A stretch of 64,000 nt of DNA, from the NCBI RefSeq assembly GCF_000613185.1, contig NZ_CCBB010000001.1, positions 248,001-312,000 on the forward strand. The letters are read 5' to 3'. The stretch is from Mycolicibacterium cosmeticum (lineage in GTDB: Bacteria > Actinomycetota > Actinomycetes > Mycobacteriales > Mycobacteriaceae). The position numbers and the translations under genes are program-made. Positions 18,591 to 27,852 of this stretch are shown here, one piece after another; within the stretch, counting starts at the first letter, position 1; every line of letters begins with the position of its first letter. A model generated the notes under the pieces. The model saw nothing but the letters and a program-made list of their open reading frames with translations, searched no databases and was not told the origin of the DNA.

Positions 18591-19823
18591 TCAAGAGGCC
18601 TCGGCGGTTGTCTCGGGCTCCATCAGGAAGCGGAACGAGCCGTCGAGCTTGGGCAGGAACGCGTCCATGGTCTCGATCCGAGAGCGGTACCCGACCTTGG
18701 GGTTGCCTTCCACCAGGTTCAGCTCGATGAGCTTGTTGAGGTCGTGGGACAGCGTCCGGTCACCCTTGCCGACGTACATCTCGACCAGTTCCGTTGTCAG
18801 ACGGCGGATGTCCGAGCGCTTGGTTTGTTGATCCTCGCGCAGCGCCAGCACCAGCGACCGCCGCCGCTTGCTGGTGTCGCCCTGCGTCTCCCGCTGGAAA
18901 ACCTCATGGACGTAGTTGATCCACGCCGTGTGTCGCTGTAGGCGCTGCACGTCAGTGATCTGCTCGCGTAGCAGGTCCACGAAGCCCTCGGCGGCGTAAA
19001 AGAGGAACTTGGTCACGTTCTCCTCAGACCGCCTCGCCTGGTCGAGACGTTGGTAGTAGCGGGAGCGAGTTCGGTTGTAATGGTCGGACAGCAATGCGCA
19101 CGAAACCCATGGCGCGAGTTGGGTGTGTGCCAGAATGGCGGCCTCCAGCGCGCGCGCCGTGCGGCCGTTGCCATCGCCGAACGGGTGTATCCAGGCGATG
19201 TAGAGATGGGCCAACGTGGCAGCGAAGAATGCCTGCATGAAACGGTCGTCGTCGCGTGCGTCGGACTGCGCGAACACGATCATCTCGTTCAGCCAGTCAC
19301 ACAGCTTCTGTAGGCAATGCTCAACGTCGGCTGGGTTTACGGGTCGATAAGTGCCATCGCCGACCGTTAGCTGAGTGGTGGTGAACTCGCCGGGCTCAAC
19401 GTGGTCTTCGCACTCGATGCCTTCCAGTAGTTGGTAATTGACCGCCCGCAGCCATTCGGGTGTTAATCGCCAAGGCTTTTCGGTGCCCACCTCGTCGTAG
19501 ATGACATCCAGCAGAGACAGGATGTTTTCGATCTCCTGCTTCATGTACGCCTGTGATCGCGGTATGTCACTGCGCTTGTCGGCAATGTCCTGCACCTGGC
19601 TCTCGGTGAGCGTGTTGCCCTCGATTGCCGCCGTGGCCTGGGCTCCCTTGATCAGGTACATGCGGCCGAGGCTGGCCGCCAGCATGGGGGGCAGCGGAGT
19701 ACCAACCAGGTGCTGGCACTTGGAGAACGCCTCACCCACCTTGTAGCTCAGCGTGCAGTAGGTCGTCGGCGCTTTGAAGGTAAGGAAAGGGTGGGTGTCT
19801 TGGTATGTGCGGCGAGGCTCCAC
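18591..19823 (-). CDS. Fic family protein (class II, self-inhibited)
   Basis: Fic enzymes transfer AMP or related nucleotide moieties to target proteins. The 410 residues show the active-site motif HPFGDGNGRTAR (about 211-222) with the catalytic His and phosphate-binding Gly-Asn-Gly-Arg. Upstream lies the inhibitory-helix motif TAAIEGN (about 61-67), matching (S/T)xxxE(G/N), whose Glu blocks ATP binding in class II proteins. The C-terminal part (about 310-390) looks like a winged helix (TKRRR... SDIRRLTTELVEMY, LSHDLNKLIELNLVEG). GTG 19823 is the start. It stands alone in the island; target unknown. Such stand-alone Fic proteins occur on mobile DNA and may act as toxins or regulators. Confidence 0.88.
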   Translation of the reverse strand: MEPRRTYQDTHPFLTFKAPTTYCTLSYKVGEAFSKCQHLVGTPLPPMLAASLGRMYLIKGAQATAAIEGNTLTESQVQDIADKRSDIPRSQAYMKQEIENILSLLDVIYDEVGTEKPWRLTPEWLRAVNYQLLEGIECEDHVEPGEFTTTQLTVGDGTYRPVNPADVEHCLQKLCDWLNEMIVFAQSDARDDDRFMQAFFAATLAHLYIAWIHPFGDGNGRTARALEAAILAHTQLAPWVSCALLSDHYNRTRSRYYQRLDQARRSEENVTKFLFYAAEGFVDLLREQITDVQRLQRHTAWINYVHEVFQRETQGDTSKRRRSLVLALREDQQTKRSDIRRLTTELVEMYVGKGDRTLSHDLNKLIELNLVEGNPKVGYRSRIETMDAFLPKLDGSFRFLMEPETTAEAS

Positions 19824-20426
19824 GCTGCGACGATATCGAAGTTCACCGACATTTGTCCGTCACAGCGCCGTGTGTCGCGCCGGACTAGCGCCAGGGCCAC
19901 GCTACGCGCCCACGGGTTGCTCATCAGGAGCACCCGGCCTCCACCGACGGCGGGGATCGCCGGTCGCCCGGTGCATGCAGCGACGCGCCCGGCGGCGTGT
20001 CGATGGTGACGCGAGCGCCTGCGGCGTGCACCAGCACGTCGTGTGCGACGCCGACGGCGGTTCACGAGTCGGGCTGGCGCAGTGCGGCCTACCAGACACC
20101 GCGTGCTGCTCAAGGTTCGGCAGTCGCCCCGCGATCCGACCTCCAGCGCCGCCGAGCCACGCGCCGGCGCGTCGCGTCGATGTGAACAGATCCCTTCGGC
20201 GGCCAGCAGGCTTCACCGGGCGACCGAGGTACGCGCGCGCTCTAACGCCCCGCGACCACGCTTATATAGGTCTCGCGGGCGGGAAAATCCATGGACGGCG
20301 ATTTCGGACGCGTCCACGTCGGCTGCGCTGCACCACCTTGCCTCCACTGGTCCTGGTCATCGGTCGGATTAGTCCGCAATGAGGGCCATTGCAGCCGAAA
20401 TCAAGGCAGTAACCGGGACCAAACAC
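19824..20426. other. Gene-free interval in the island
   Basis: About 600 bp between the fic gene and the pentapeptide-repeat gene. Open frames exist on both strands but have neither ribosome sites nor protein-like composition; they are Arg-rich artefacts of high GC. The stretch may hold decayed coding sequence. I see no RNA gene or repeat in it. Confidence 0.45.
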
Positions 20427-20432
20427 TATAAT
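20427..20432 (+). promoter_or_regulatory. -10 element TATAAT
   Basis: A perfect TATAAT lies 9 nt before the GTG at 20442. This spacing suggests a very short or absent leader for the pentapeptide-repeat gene and supports the GTG as its start. No good -35 is seen. Confidence 0.5.
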
Positions 20433-20441
20433 TGTTGAGCG

Positions 20442-21713
20442 GTGCACGACGATTGCCAGGATAACGACCGATCCCAGATATTCGATACATTCGAACTTAT
20501 GCCGGTTTACCATTTGCAAATGAGAAGGTCAACTTCGCCACGAATTATCGGCACCGTCCTCGTGGCGGCAGCGGGTGTCAGCCTCTGGGGATTGACGCCG
20601 GTCTGGGGCGCACCGAGAGCGGTATCTTTCGCAGTTCTCCTCCTGTTCGCGGCATTACTCTCAATGGCGAACGCAACAGTCCTCGATGACCAGCAACCGA
20701 TACCGAAAGCCCACGATGACTCGCACAAAGGCGAAGGACTCCGAGCGTGGTACGTCCTTTCCTGTTCTGTCGCAGCGATAACAGGCATCTCGTTGGTGAC
20801 ACTAGTAGTTTCCACACTGCACTGGGACTGGATATCCGCGAGAACAGGTGGTGTACTCGTGCCTCTTGGCGTAACGCTGGCGGCCGCGATTGCCTCAGCA
20901 GGCGCGGCCCGAACACTGATGGCTCAAAGTGCAATTGCTGCGCGATATCGTTTCGAGGACGCCGAGCGACTGCTCTGGGCAAGATTCGACAAAGCTTCAG
21001 AACAACTGGCCAACGAGCACTACGCAGTTCGTGCCGCAGGAGTCTATTCACTCGCAGGTTTGGGCGACGATTGGATCCGTCACAACGAACGTTTAAAACT
21101 CATTAAGGCAGATGGCCCACAACGACACTGCGTCACAGATGAATGCGAAACGATTATCGAGATTCTCGGCGCATACCTTCGCAGTAATCGACACCTTAAC
21201 AAGAAGCTCAACAAAGTCGAGAAATGCGAGGAGATCATCGTAAACGAAGCGATAATCACCCAGATCGCCGCGCATTTTGAATTGAATGGTGCCGCAGCTG
21301 ACAATCCACCCCCGGAACGAAAAGGATTGTGGGCGCGGCGGGGAATTCAGATCGACCTGCGGAACGCAGACCTCCGTGACGTCGTGTGGCAGCATGTCGA
21401 CCTGCACCGCGCTGTGCTGTTCGGCGCGAATCTGTACAACGCAGACTTAGAAGGAGCCGATCTCACAAGCGCAAACCTCTGCGGAGCAGACTTAAGAAGG
21501 ACGTGCATGCACCGTGCAAAGCTGGATGGCGCAGACCTCGAGGAGGTGACGCACGACCCGGATCGCACGCAATGGCCGTCGGTGCCGTTCGCGCTCCCGC
21601 TATCGGCACGTGTTGACGCCAGCGAGCTTCCGCCAGTCGACCGAGACACTCCGCCGAACAAACTGCTCACGTGGTTGAAGCGCGGTGTACCACAACTTTT
21701 AAATGGTGCCTGA
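20442..21713 (+). CDS. Membrane pentapeptide-repeat protein
   Basis: The 423 residues have three or four predicted membrane segments in the first half (around 35-55, 60-77, 105-130, 140-158). A soluble helical part with AERLLWARFDKASEQLANEH follows. A C-terminal pentapeptide-repeat helix (about 305-370) shows IDLRNADLRDVVWQHVDL, GANLYNADLEGADLTSANL and GADLRRTCMHRAKLDGADL, the A(D/N)LXX pattern. Pentapeptide repeats fold as a right-handed beta-helix and in MfpA-type proteins mimic DNA, but here the membrane anchor argues for a different role. The DNA is more AT-rich than the core. Function unknown. It converges on the giant exported-protein gene. Confidence 0.75.
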   Translation: MHDDCQDNDRSQIFDTFELMPVYHLQMRRSTSPRIIGTVLVAAAGVSLWGLTPVWGAPRAVSFAVLLLFAALLSMANATVLDDQQPIPKAHDDSHKGEGLRAWYVLSCSVAAITGISLVTLVVSTLHWDWISARTGGVLVPLGVTLAAAIASAGAARTLMAQSAIAARYRFEDAERLLWARFDKASEQLANEHYAVRAAGVYSLAGLGDDWIRHNERLKLIKADGPQRHCVTDECETIIEILGAYLRSNRHLNKKLNKVEKCEEIIVNEAIITQIAAHFELNGAAADNPPPERKGLWARRGIQIDLRNADLRDVVWQHVDLHRAVLFGANLYNADLEGADLTSANLCGADLRRTCMHRAKLDGADLEEVTHDPDRTQWPSVPFALPLSARVDASELPPVDRDTPPNKLLTWLKRGVPQLLNGA

Positions 21714-21846
21714 TGCTAGGACATGATGGGGGATTCACGATTCCGGTTTCATCGATGGACGTGGCGCTCGGATCAGCGCTCCCGCCAAATCTTGTGGCGT
21801 GCCCAGTTGCCCCAGGACCAGACCAGCGCATTCTGACGAATGAGGG

Positions 21847-24800
21847 CTACAACAGCGGATCCGCGCCAACCGCGTTCTCCGCAATCACGGCGGCCACCAC
21901 GTCCCAGGCCGGCTTGGGCGTCCAATCCTCACGCAACAACCCGAACGTGTCCTGCACCGGATCGCCGGACTCGTAGTCGGCGAAGGTGTGGATGAACGCC
22001 GGGCCGGCGAAGTCCAGGGTGCGCCAGGTGCGCAGGAAGTCGCCGATGTAGGCGGCCTGCACCTCCTCGGACACATCCGACGTCGGCTCGCCGTACTCGG
22101 TGGCCCAGATCTTCTTGTTGCCGTCACCGTTGGCGGCCATCACCGCGTGCAACTGCTGAGCCTGGGTGAACGGCACACCCGCGTGGCCGTCGCCGGCCGA
22201 GAACAGCACCGAGTACAGATAGGGGTGATACGCCAGCGCGTCGAAGTACCCGGCCGCGCCCGCGGCGTACATCTGGGACAGGAACGTCACCGGGTTGATC
22301 GCCGGCCCGCCAGGGGTTTCCATCACCGCGGCCACCGAGCCGGCGACCACGACGGCGTTCGGGTCGGCCTTCTTGATGGCGGTGTAGGCCACCTTGAGCA
22401 GCGCGGTGTAGCGCGCCGCGTTCGGGGTGGGTGCCCAGAACCCGTTGTAGTTGGGCTCGTTCCACACCTCGTAGTCGGTGATCTGGCCCTCGTAATGCTG
22501 CGCGACCGCGGTGACGAAGTCGCCGAAGGCCACCAGGTCCGCCGGCTCGCCGGCATAGTCGGGCTGCCCGGGTACCGCCGCCCATTGCGGGGTGGAGTTG
22601 ATCGCCGCGAGCACCTTGATGTCATGGGCGTTGGCGCTGGTGATCATCCGGTCCACGGCGTCCCAGTCGAATTGGTTGTCCGCCGGTTCGACACCGCCCC
22701 AGGGCAGCATGATCCGGATGGTGCCGACACCGGCGCTCTTCAACAGCTCCATGGCCTTGTCGGTGTCGGTCTGGGAGTAGAAGTACATCTGCTGGGTGGT
22801 GACGGCCACCGTGGTGGCGTGTTGGTCGATCGCCGCGGCCGACGGCGGCACGATGGTGACTTCCACGGTGGCCGTGGTGGTTCCGCCGAAGGCGTCACTG
22901 ATGTTGACGGTGAAGCTGTCGGTGTCCTCGTTCTCGGTCACCAGTGCGCGGTAACGCGCGTCCACGTCGGGGGTGTAGGTGAACCGTCCGGTGGAGGTCA
23001 CCTTGACCTGTCCGTAGGCCGGCCCGGTGGCCAGGCTGTAGGTCAGGGTGTCGTCGTCGGGGTCGTCGGCACTGACGATGCCGGTGACCGTGCCGATAGC
23101 GGTCGACGTGTCCGTGGTGGTGCCGTGGCCGTCGACCGGTGCGGCGTTGGTGGTCGGGTTCGGGGCGATGGTCACCTTGACCGGAGTGGTTGTGCTGCCG
23201 CCGAATCCGTCGCTCACCGTGATGGTCACGGTTTCGGTCTTGGTGGCCGAGGTGGCGGCGGGCTTGGACGCCGCCAGCCGGGCCGCCGCGGTCGGGGTGT
23301 AGGTGAACGAGCCGTCGGGGTTGATGACGATCGAGCCCTTGGTCGTCTTGCCCGCCGTGTAGGTCAGCGTGTCCCCGTCGGCGTCCGTCGCGGTGACGGA
23401 ACCGGCGACCACCCCCGACCGGGGGTCGGTACTCGTCACAGTCGCTTTGGCTCCAGTGGGTTTGATGTTGGCGGCCCCGATCCGCACGTTCACCGTGACG
23501 GGCACAACGCCGCCGTGACCGTCGTCGACGGTGACGGTGAACGTGTCCATCCTGGCGTCGTGGCTGGCGCCTGGGGTGAGCGCGGCCGCCCGCGCGTCGG
23601 CCGTCGGTGTGTAGGTGAACGCGCCGGCCGAGGTCATCGTGACCGTTCCCTTGGTGGGCCCGCTGCTCACCGTGTAGGTGCGCTTGTCGTTGTTGGCGTC
23701 GGAGGCGGTGACGCTGCCCTTGACGACACCGGTGGTGGTGCTCGGATTCCCGATGCTCGTCTTCACGGTCGGGACCGCGTTGAGCGGGTCGATCGTCAGC
23801 GGGATCGTGGTGGTCACCGTGCCGTACCGGCCGTCGGACACCGTGACGGTGAACGAGTCGGTGACCGTGGCGCCGGGCACGGCCGCGGCATGCCGGGCGG
23901 CGGCGGTCGGGGTGTAGGTGTAGGTCCCGTCGGGCTTGAGCACCAACGTGCCCTTGGTCGGCTTGGTGTTCACGACATAGGTCAGCGGGTCGCCGTCGAA
24001 GTCCACCACGCCGACCTTGCCGCTGAGCGCACCTGTGGCCGGATTGCTCACCACCGCAACCGGATCGCTGGAGAACGGGGCGGTGTTCGGCGGTACCAGC
24101 GACACCACGCGGACGACCCCGTTGGTCGGGTCGGTCACCCACATCTGGGTGCCGTCGGCGCTGAGCGCGACACCGGATTGCGGTGCGGTCGCGTCGGCGC
24201 CGACGCTCGTGACGCCCAACACCGAGCCGTCGGTGGTGCGCAACGCCACCACCAGCCCGGTGCTGGAGGTGAGCATGATTGCGCTGTTGTCCTTGGTCAG
24301 GGCGATACCGGACAGCGGCTGCCCGAAATTCAGCGTTCCGGCGATGCCCTGCGTGAGGTCGAGGAGGGTGACTCCACCGGCGTTGTCGGCGACGTAGAGC
24401 TTCTGGAAGGTCGGGTCGACCGCGAGTCCGACGGGTTTGCCTGCGATGTCGACGATGCTGGAGGCGGCGGACGCACCGGAAGAGAAGTACGAGATGTTCC
24501 CACCGCCAGCGGATGTCGCGCTGACCACGAAGATCAGCTTCCCGTCGGGGCGCACCGCGAACTGGGTGGGCACCATGCCGTCGGCGAGCTTCACCGTGCC
24601 GGCCACCTTGTTGGTCGAGGTGCTGATCTTGGTGACCGTTGCGGCGGTACCGTTGCCGACGTAGACCGTGCTGCCGCTGGGGTTCACCGTGATCGCGGTC
24701 GGATTGGCCACGGCCACCGTGGCTTTCAACACACCGGTCTTGGCGTCGAGCACCGTCACGGTGTTGCCGGTCGAGCTCGAGACGTACAGCCGGGATCCGT

Positions 24801-26022
24801 CGCGTTTGATCGCGATGCCGTCGGGCGCGGTACCGGCCTGGTAGACGGCGACGACGGCGTTCTTGGTGGTGTCGAAGACGGTGACCGTACCGGTGGTGCG
24901 GTCGGTGACGTAGGCCCGGCTACCCGAGGTGACCACCGCACTGGGATCGGTGATACCGCCGAGGGCGGCCGCGCTGAAGAACGGGGACGGGCTGACCGGG
25001 ATGTCCACCGGCACCGGGACGGTGTTGACCCCGTCGGTCACGGTGAGCGTCATCCTGATGGTGTCGTCGGTGGGCGTCAGCGATGCGCTGAACCGCTGCG
25101 CCGTGGTGGGCGTGTAGGTGAGCGTCGCGGTCTTGGCGTTGTACACCAGGGCGCCGTCGGCCGGCGGGCTCGCCAGTCCGACCGCCACCTTCTTGCCTTC
25201 GGGGTCGGTGGCGGTCAGCTTGCCCACCACCACACCCGTGGTGGCATCGGGTCGGCCCCAGCTGACGGTCGCGACCGGTTGCTCATTGACCACGGGCGCG
25301 GCCAGGGCTTGGGCGCCGACTTGACTGGTCTGCCCGATCTGGCGGCGGGCCGCGGCCAACATCACCCAGGACAGCGGTGACTGCGCCGACCCTCCGGACA
25401 GCATGGACAGGAACGACGACAGCACCGGGCGGATGGCAGCGGTGAGCAGCTTGCCGATCGTCTGGACCGGATTGGTGACGGCCGGTTTCGGCGATGGCGG
25501 AGTGACCGCCAGCGGAACCGTCGTGGTGGACCATTGCGTCACCGCGACCGATGCGGTGGCCTTGGGAGCCGGATCGGCATCGACGGCGGCAGCGGCGGTC
25601 GTGGACTGGGTGCGCGCGTGCGGCGCGGGGTCGGTGGTCTGAGTCTGAGCGGCCTCGGTGACGCGGGCCTTGGGCTTGGCCGTCGGTTTCTTCTTCTTGG
25701 GCTTGGGTGCCTCGGATTGGTCGGACCCCGAAGGGGTTTCGCCTGAGGTTGTTTTTGTGGGCTCCGGTGCGGCGGTGTCGGGGCCGGTGGTCGGGGGCGT
25801 GTCGATGTCGGGTTTCATGCCACCGGTGGTGTCCGGCGCGGTCCCGGTATGCGTTTCGGCGCCGGTCGAGGTGCCGGTGGACGTGCCCGTCGACGTGGCG
25901 GTGCCGGTGTCCTCCGGCGTCGCCCAGACCAGGCCGGCCGGTGCGGCGACCGCCGAACCGATGCCGAGCGCCACGGCCAGCGCACCGACCCGGCCGACGT
26001 ACTTTGCGGACCGCAGTGGCAT
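21847..26022 (-). CDS. Giant exported protein: propeller, cadherin-like repeats, GH-like domain
   Basis: A 1391-residue surface or secreted protein. Order: signal block with KYVGRVGALAVALGIG (about 8-45), Thr/Gly/Pro-rich linker to about 185, a W-x-M-x-A-x3-RRQIG motif near 225, one cadherin-like repeat (about 245-347), a YVTN-type beta-propeller (about 350-642), four cadherin/VCBS-like repeats of about 110 residues (about 645-1100), and a clan-A glycoside-hydrolase-like domain (about 1105-1391). The last has Glu1189 in EVWNEPN and Glu1309 in WATEYGEP as acid/base and nucleophile candidates. ATG 26022 is chosen because GAGGGGGAC precedes it; an in-frame ATG at 26040 lacks such a site. A role in binding or trimming a polysaccharide is inferred. 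Confidence 0.85.
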   Translation of the reverse strand: MPLRSAKYVGRVGALAVALGIGSAVAAPAGLVWATPEDTGTATSTGTSTGTSTGAETHTGTAPDTTGGMKPDIDTPPTTGPDTAAPEPTKTTSGETPSGSDQSEAPKPKKKKPTAKPKARVTEAAQTQTTDPAPHARTQSTTAAAAVDADPAPKATASVAVTQWSTTTVPLAVTPPSPKPAVTNPVQTIGKLLTAAIRPVLSSFLSMLSGGSAQSPLSWVMLAAARRQIGQTSQVGAQALAAPVVNEQPVATVSWGRPDATTGVVVGKLTATDPEGKKVAVGLASPPADGALVYNAKTATLTYTPTTAQRFSASLTPTDDTIRMTLTVTDGVNTVPVPVDIPVSPSPFFSAAALGGITDPSAVVTSGSRAYVTDRTTGTVTVFDTTKNAVVAVYQAGTAPDGIAIKRDGSRLYVSSSTGNTVTVLDAKTGVLKATVAVANPTAITVNPSGSTVYVGNGTAATVTKISTSTNKVAGTVKLADGMVPTQFAVRPDGKLIFVVSATSAGGGNISYFSSGASAASSIVDIAGKPVGLAVDPTFQKLYVADNAGGVTLLDLTQGIAGTLNFGQPLSGIALTKDNSAIMLTSSTGLVVALRTTDGSVLGVTSVGADATAPQSGVALSADGTQMWVTDPTNGVVRVVSLVPPNTAPFSSDPVAVVSNPATGALSGKVGVVDFDGDPLTYVVNTKPTKGTLVLKPDGTYTYTPTAAARHAAAVPGATVTDSFTVTVSDGRYGTVTTTIPLTIDPLNAVPTVKTSIGNPSTTTGVVKGSVTASDANNDKRTYTVSSGPTKGTVTMTSAGAFTYTPTADARAAALTPGASHDARMDTFTVTVDDGHGGVVPVTVNVRIGAANIKPTGAKATVTSTDPRSGVVAGSVTATDADGDTLTYTAGKTTKGSIVINPDGSFTYTPTAAARLAASKPAATSATKTETVTITVSDGFGGSTTTPVKVTIAPNPTTNAAPVDGHGTTTDTSTAIGTVTGIVSADDPDDDTLTYSLATGPAYGQVKVTSTGRFTYTPDVDARYRALVTENEDTDSFTVNISDAFGGTTTATVEVTIVPPSAAAIDQHATTVAVTTQQMYFYSQTDTDKAMELLKSAGVGTIRIMLPWGGVEPADNQFDWDAVDRMITSANAHDIKVLAAINSTPQWAAVPGQPDYAGEPADLVAFGDFVTAVAQHYEGQITDYEVWNEPNYNGFWAPTPNAARYTALLKVAYTAIKKADPNAVVVAGSVAAVMETPGGPAINPVTFLSQMYAAGAAGYFDALAYHPYLYSVLFSAGDGHAGVPFTQAQQLHAVMAANGDGNKKIWATEYGEPTSDVSEEVQAAYIGDFLRTWRTLDFAGPAFIHTFADYESGDPVQDTFGLLREDWTPKPAWDVVAAVIAENAVGADPLL

Positions 26023-26173
26023 GGCGTCCCCCTCACCCATCAGTGATCTACTGCTGAGCGCGAGCTTCGGTTTAACTGTGCGGAACGGCAGTAATTGACG
26101 GGAGTGTATGCGGCGCGCGCCACCGCCGCGAGGGAGTTCGGAAATTATTTGCTGCGCACCTGGAATCCACGGG

Positions 26174-26680
26174 CTATCCCGGGCGCGGCGTCAGCCGGAA
26201 CACCGGGATGTGACGGCCCGACCGCATGGTCTTGGCCCGGTAGTCCGCATAGCCGGCGTACGCCTTCTCGGCCAGGGCGTACACCCGCTCATACTCGTCG
26301 GGGTCGGTGATCTCGCGGGCAATGAATTTCTCGTCGCCGAACTCACACTCGGGGTGGGCCTTGAGATTGTGGTACCACTGCGGGTTGCGCCGGCCGCCGA
26401 AATTCGAGGCGACCAGGATCGGGTGGCCGTCGTCGTGGAAGTAGGCCAGCTGGTGCACCCGCGGCCGCCCCGACTTGGCGCCGATCGATCTCAGGGGCGC
26501 CTGCTCCACCGCGCCCGCCAGCGATGTGTAGCTGCGGCCGGTGAGCCGGAAGAACCAGGGGTCGATGTGGCGTGCGACGTGCCGGGCGAAGGCTTGACCG
26601 GGTGCCGAGCGCCCGAACGCCTCGGCGAGGGCGAACAGCGGGCCGTGCTTCTTGTGTGGATCGGCGTAAGGCAGCGGCAT
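26174..26680 (-). CDS. F420-type nitroreductase (Ddn-like flavin/deazaflavin oxidoreductase)
   Basis: A 168-residue protein of the split-barrel FDOR-B family to which the deazaflavin-dependent nitroreductase Ddn belongs. These enzymes use F420H2 to reduce quinones and other substrates near the membrane. Recognition is from LRSIGAKSGRPRVHQLAYFH, then HPILVASNFGGRRNPQWYHNL with KAHPECEFGDEKF, which hold the cofactor-phosphate-binding lysine/serine region and the NPQWYHNL signature. An amphipathic N-terminus could associate with the membrane. It is divergent from the acyltransferase gene, 44 bp away. Substrate unknown. Confidence 0.88.
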   Translation of the reverse strand: MPLPYADPHKKHGPLFALAEAFGRSAPGQAFARHVARHIDPWFFRLTGRSYTSLAGAVEQAPLRSIGAKSGRPRVHQLAYFHDDGHPILVASNFGGRRNPQWYHNLKAHPECEFGDEKFIAREITDPDEYERVYALAEKAYAGYADYRAKTMRSGRHIPVFRLTPRPG

Positions 26681-26711
26681 AACGTCCGGAGTACCCGCCG
26701 AAAAAGTTAGC

Positions 26712-26717
26712 TACACT
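26712..26717 (+). promoter_or_regulatory. -10 element TACACT, leaderless start
   Basis: TACACT fits TANNNT and ends 7 nt before ATG 26725, so transcription would begin at the A of the start codon. A -35 is not evident. Predicts a leaderless mRNA for the acyltransferase gene. Confidence 0.5.
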
Positions 26718-26724
26718 CGAAGAA

Positions 26725-27852
26725 ATGACTGCGGGCCCGTCGACACAGCTGCGCGGACCCGCCAACGCGCCGGCCCGCGACTCGGCATCGCGTCAGGCCT
26801 CCCTCACCGGGCTGCGCGCCCTGGCCGCGCTCATGGTGGTCGGCACACATGCCTCCTTCGCCTCCGGGGCGCTGAGCCTCGGTTACCTCGGCTCCCTGCT
26901 GGGCCATCTGGACATCGGCGTGCCGATCTTCTTCGCGCTGTCGGGTTTCCTGCTGTTCCGACCCTGGGTGGACGCGGCGCGCCGGGGTACCGCGGCGCCG
27001 CGGCTGCCCCGTTATGCGCAGGCCAGGATCCGCCGGATCATGCCGGGGTATGTCGCGGCGGTGTTGTTCACCTACGTCGTCTACCTCTACTTCACCCCGG
27101 GACCGAACCCCGGCCAGACCTGGCAGGGCTTGCTGCGGCATCTCACCCTGACGCAGATCTACACCGACAACTACCTGGTGACCTATCTGCACCCGGGGTT
27201 GTCGCAGATGTGGAGCCTGGCGGTGGAGGCATCGTTCTACGCCGCCCTGCCGCTGCTGGCGTACCTGTTGCTGGGCCGGGGCCGGCGACCCGCCGCGCTG
27301 TTGACCGGCCTGGCCGCCCTCGCCGCTGTCGCGCCGGTGTGGCTGGCGGTGGTAGTGCACACCGATTGGTTGCCGAATTCGGCCGGGATGTGGCTCCCCG
27401 CCCATCTGGCCGCGTTTGCCGGCGGAATGGCGCTGGCCGTGCTGCAGCAGACCGGGTTCCGGGTCCGGGCCGGGGTGGCACTCCCGGTCGCGACGCTCGG
27501 CTACCTGACGGTGGCCACCGCGGTCGGCGACAACCCGTGCATGCGGGCGGTGCTGTACGCGGGCATCGCCATGGCCGTTTTGGCCCCGCTCGCACTGGGC
27601 GACTCAGGCGCGTGGACGCGGTTCCTCGGCAGCCGGCCCATGGTGTGGCTCGGTGGCATCTCCTACGAGATCTTTCTGCTCCATGTGGCGATGATGGCAA
27701 TCACCATGCACCTCGTTCTCGGCTGGCCGCTGTTCACCGGATCGACGATCGTGCTCGCCGTGGTGACGCTGGCGCTCACGGTGCCGTTGGCCTGGCTGCT
27801 GCGCGAGGTGACGGCGGCTCGCCCGCCTGCCGCCGTACCCGAAAGCCGTTGA
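26725..27852 (+). CDS. Acyltransferase 3 family membrane protein
   Basis: A 375-residue integral membrane O-acyltransferase with about ten transmembrane segments, of the OafA/YrhL type that acylates sugars of surface polysaccharides or lipids. The N-terminal family signature is present: LTGLRALAALMVVGTHASF (with the conserved His), then DIGVPIFFALSGFLLFRPW and the arginine-rich RYAQARIRRIMPGY loop. The SGFLLFRPW and QMWSLAVEASFYAALPLL motifs match. It has no C-terminal SGNH domain. No linked glycosyltransferase gene adjoins it, so the acceptor is unknown; the exported carbohydrate-active neighbour is suggestive only. Confidence 0.88.
   Translation: MTAGPSTQLRGPANAPARDSASRQASLTGLRALAALMVVGTHASFASGALSLGYLGSLLGHLDIGVPIFFALSGFLLFRPWVDAARRGTAAPRLPRYAQARIRRIMPGYVAAVLFTYVVYLYFTPGPNPGQTWQGLLRHLTLTQIYTDNYLVTYLHPGLSQMWSLAVEASFYAALPLLAYLLLGRGRRPAALLTGLAALAAVAPVWLAVVVHTDWLPNSAGMWLPAHLAAFAGGMALAVLQQTGFRVRAGVALPVATLGYLTVATAVGDNPCMRAVLYAGIAMAVLAPLALGDSGAWTRFLGSRPMVWLGGISYEIFLLHVAMMAITMHLVLGWPLFTGSTIVLAVVTLALTVPLAWLLREVTAARPPAAVPESR

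Noticed and set aside
19774..20382. Possible 200-residue protein in the gap after fic
   Set aside because: The frame is Arg/Pro/Cys-rich without ribosome site or protein-like pattern, and frames on the other strand look equally unconvincing.
21988..25380. Very long open frame antisense to the giant exported-protein gene
   Set aside because: It mirrors the codon bias of the repetitive Thr/Val/Gly-coding strand, has Gly/Arg/Val/His-rich composition, and no start signal or domain. The opposite frame has a signal peptide and clear domains.
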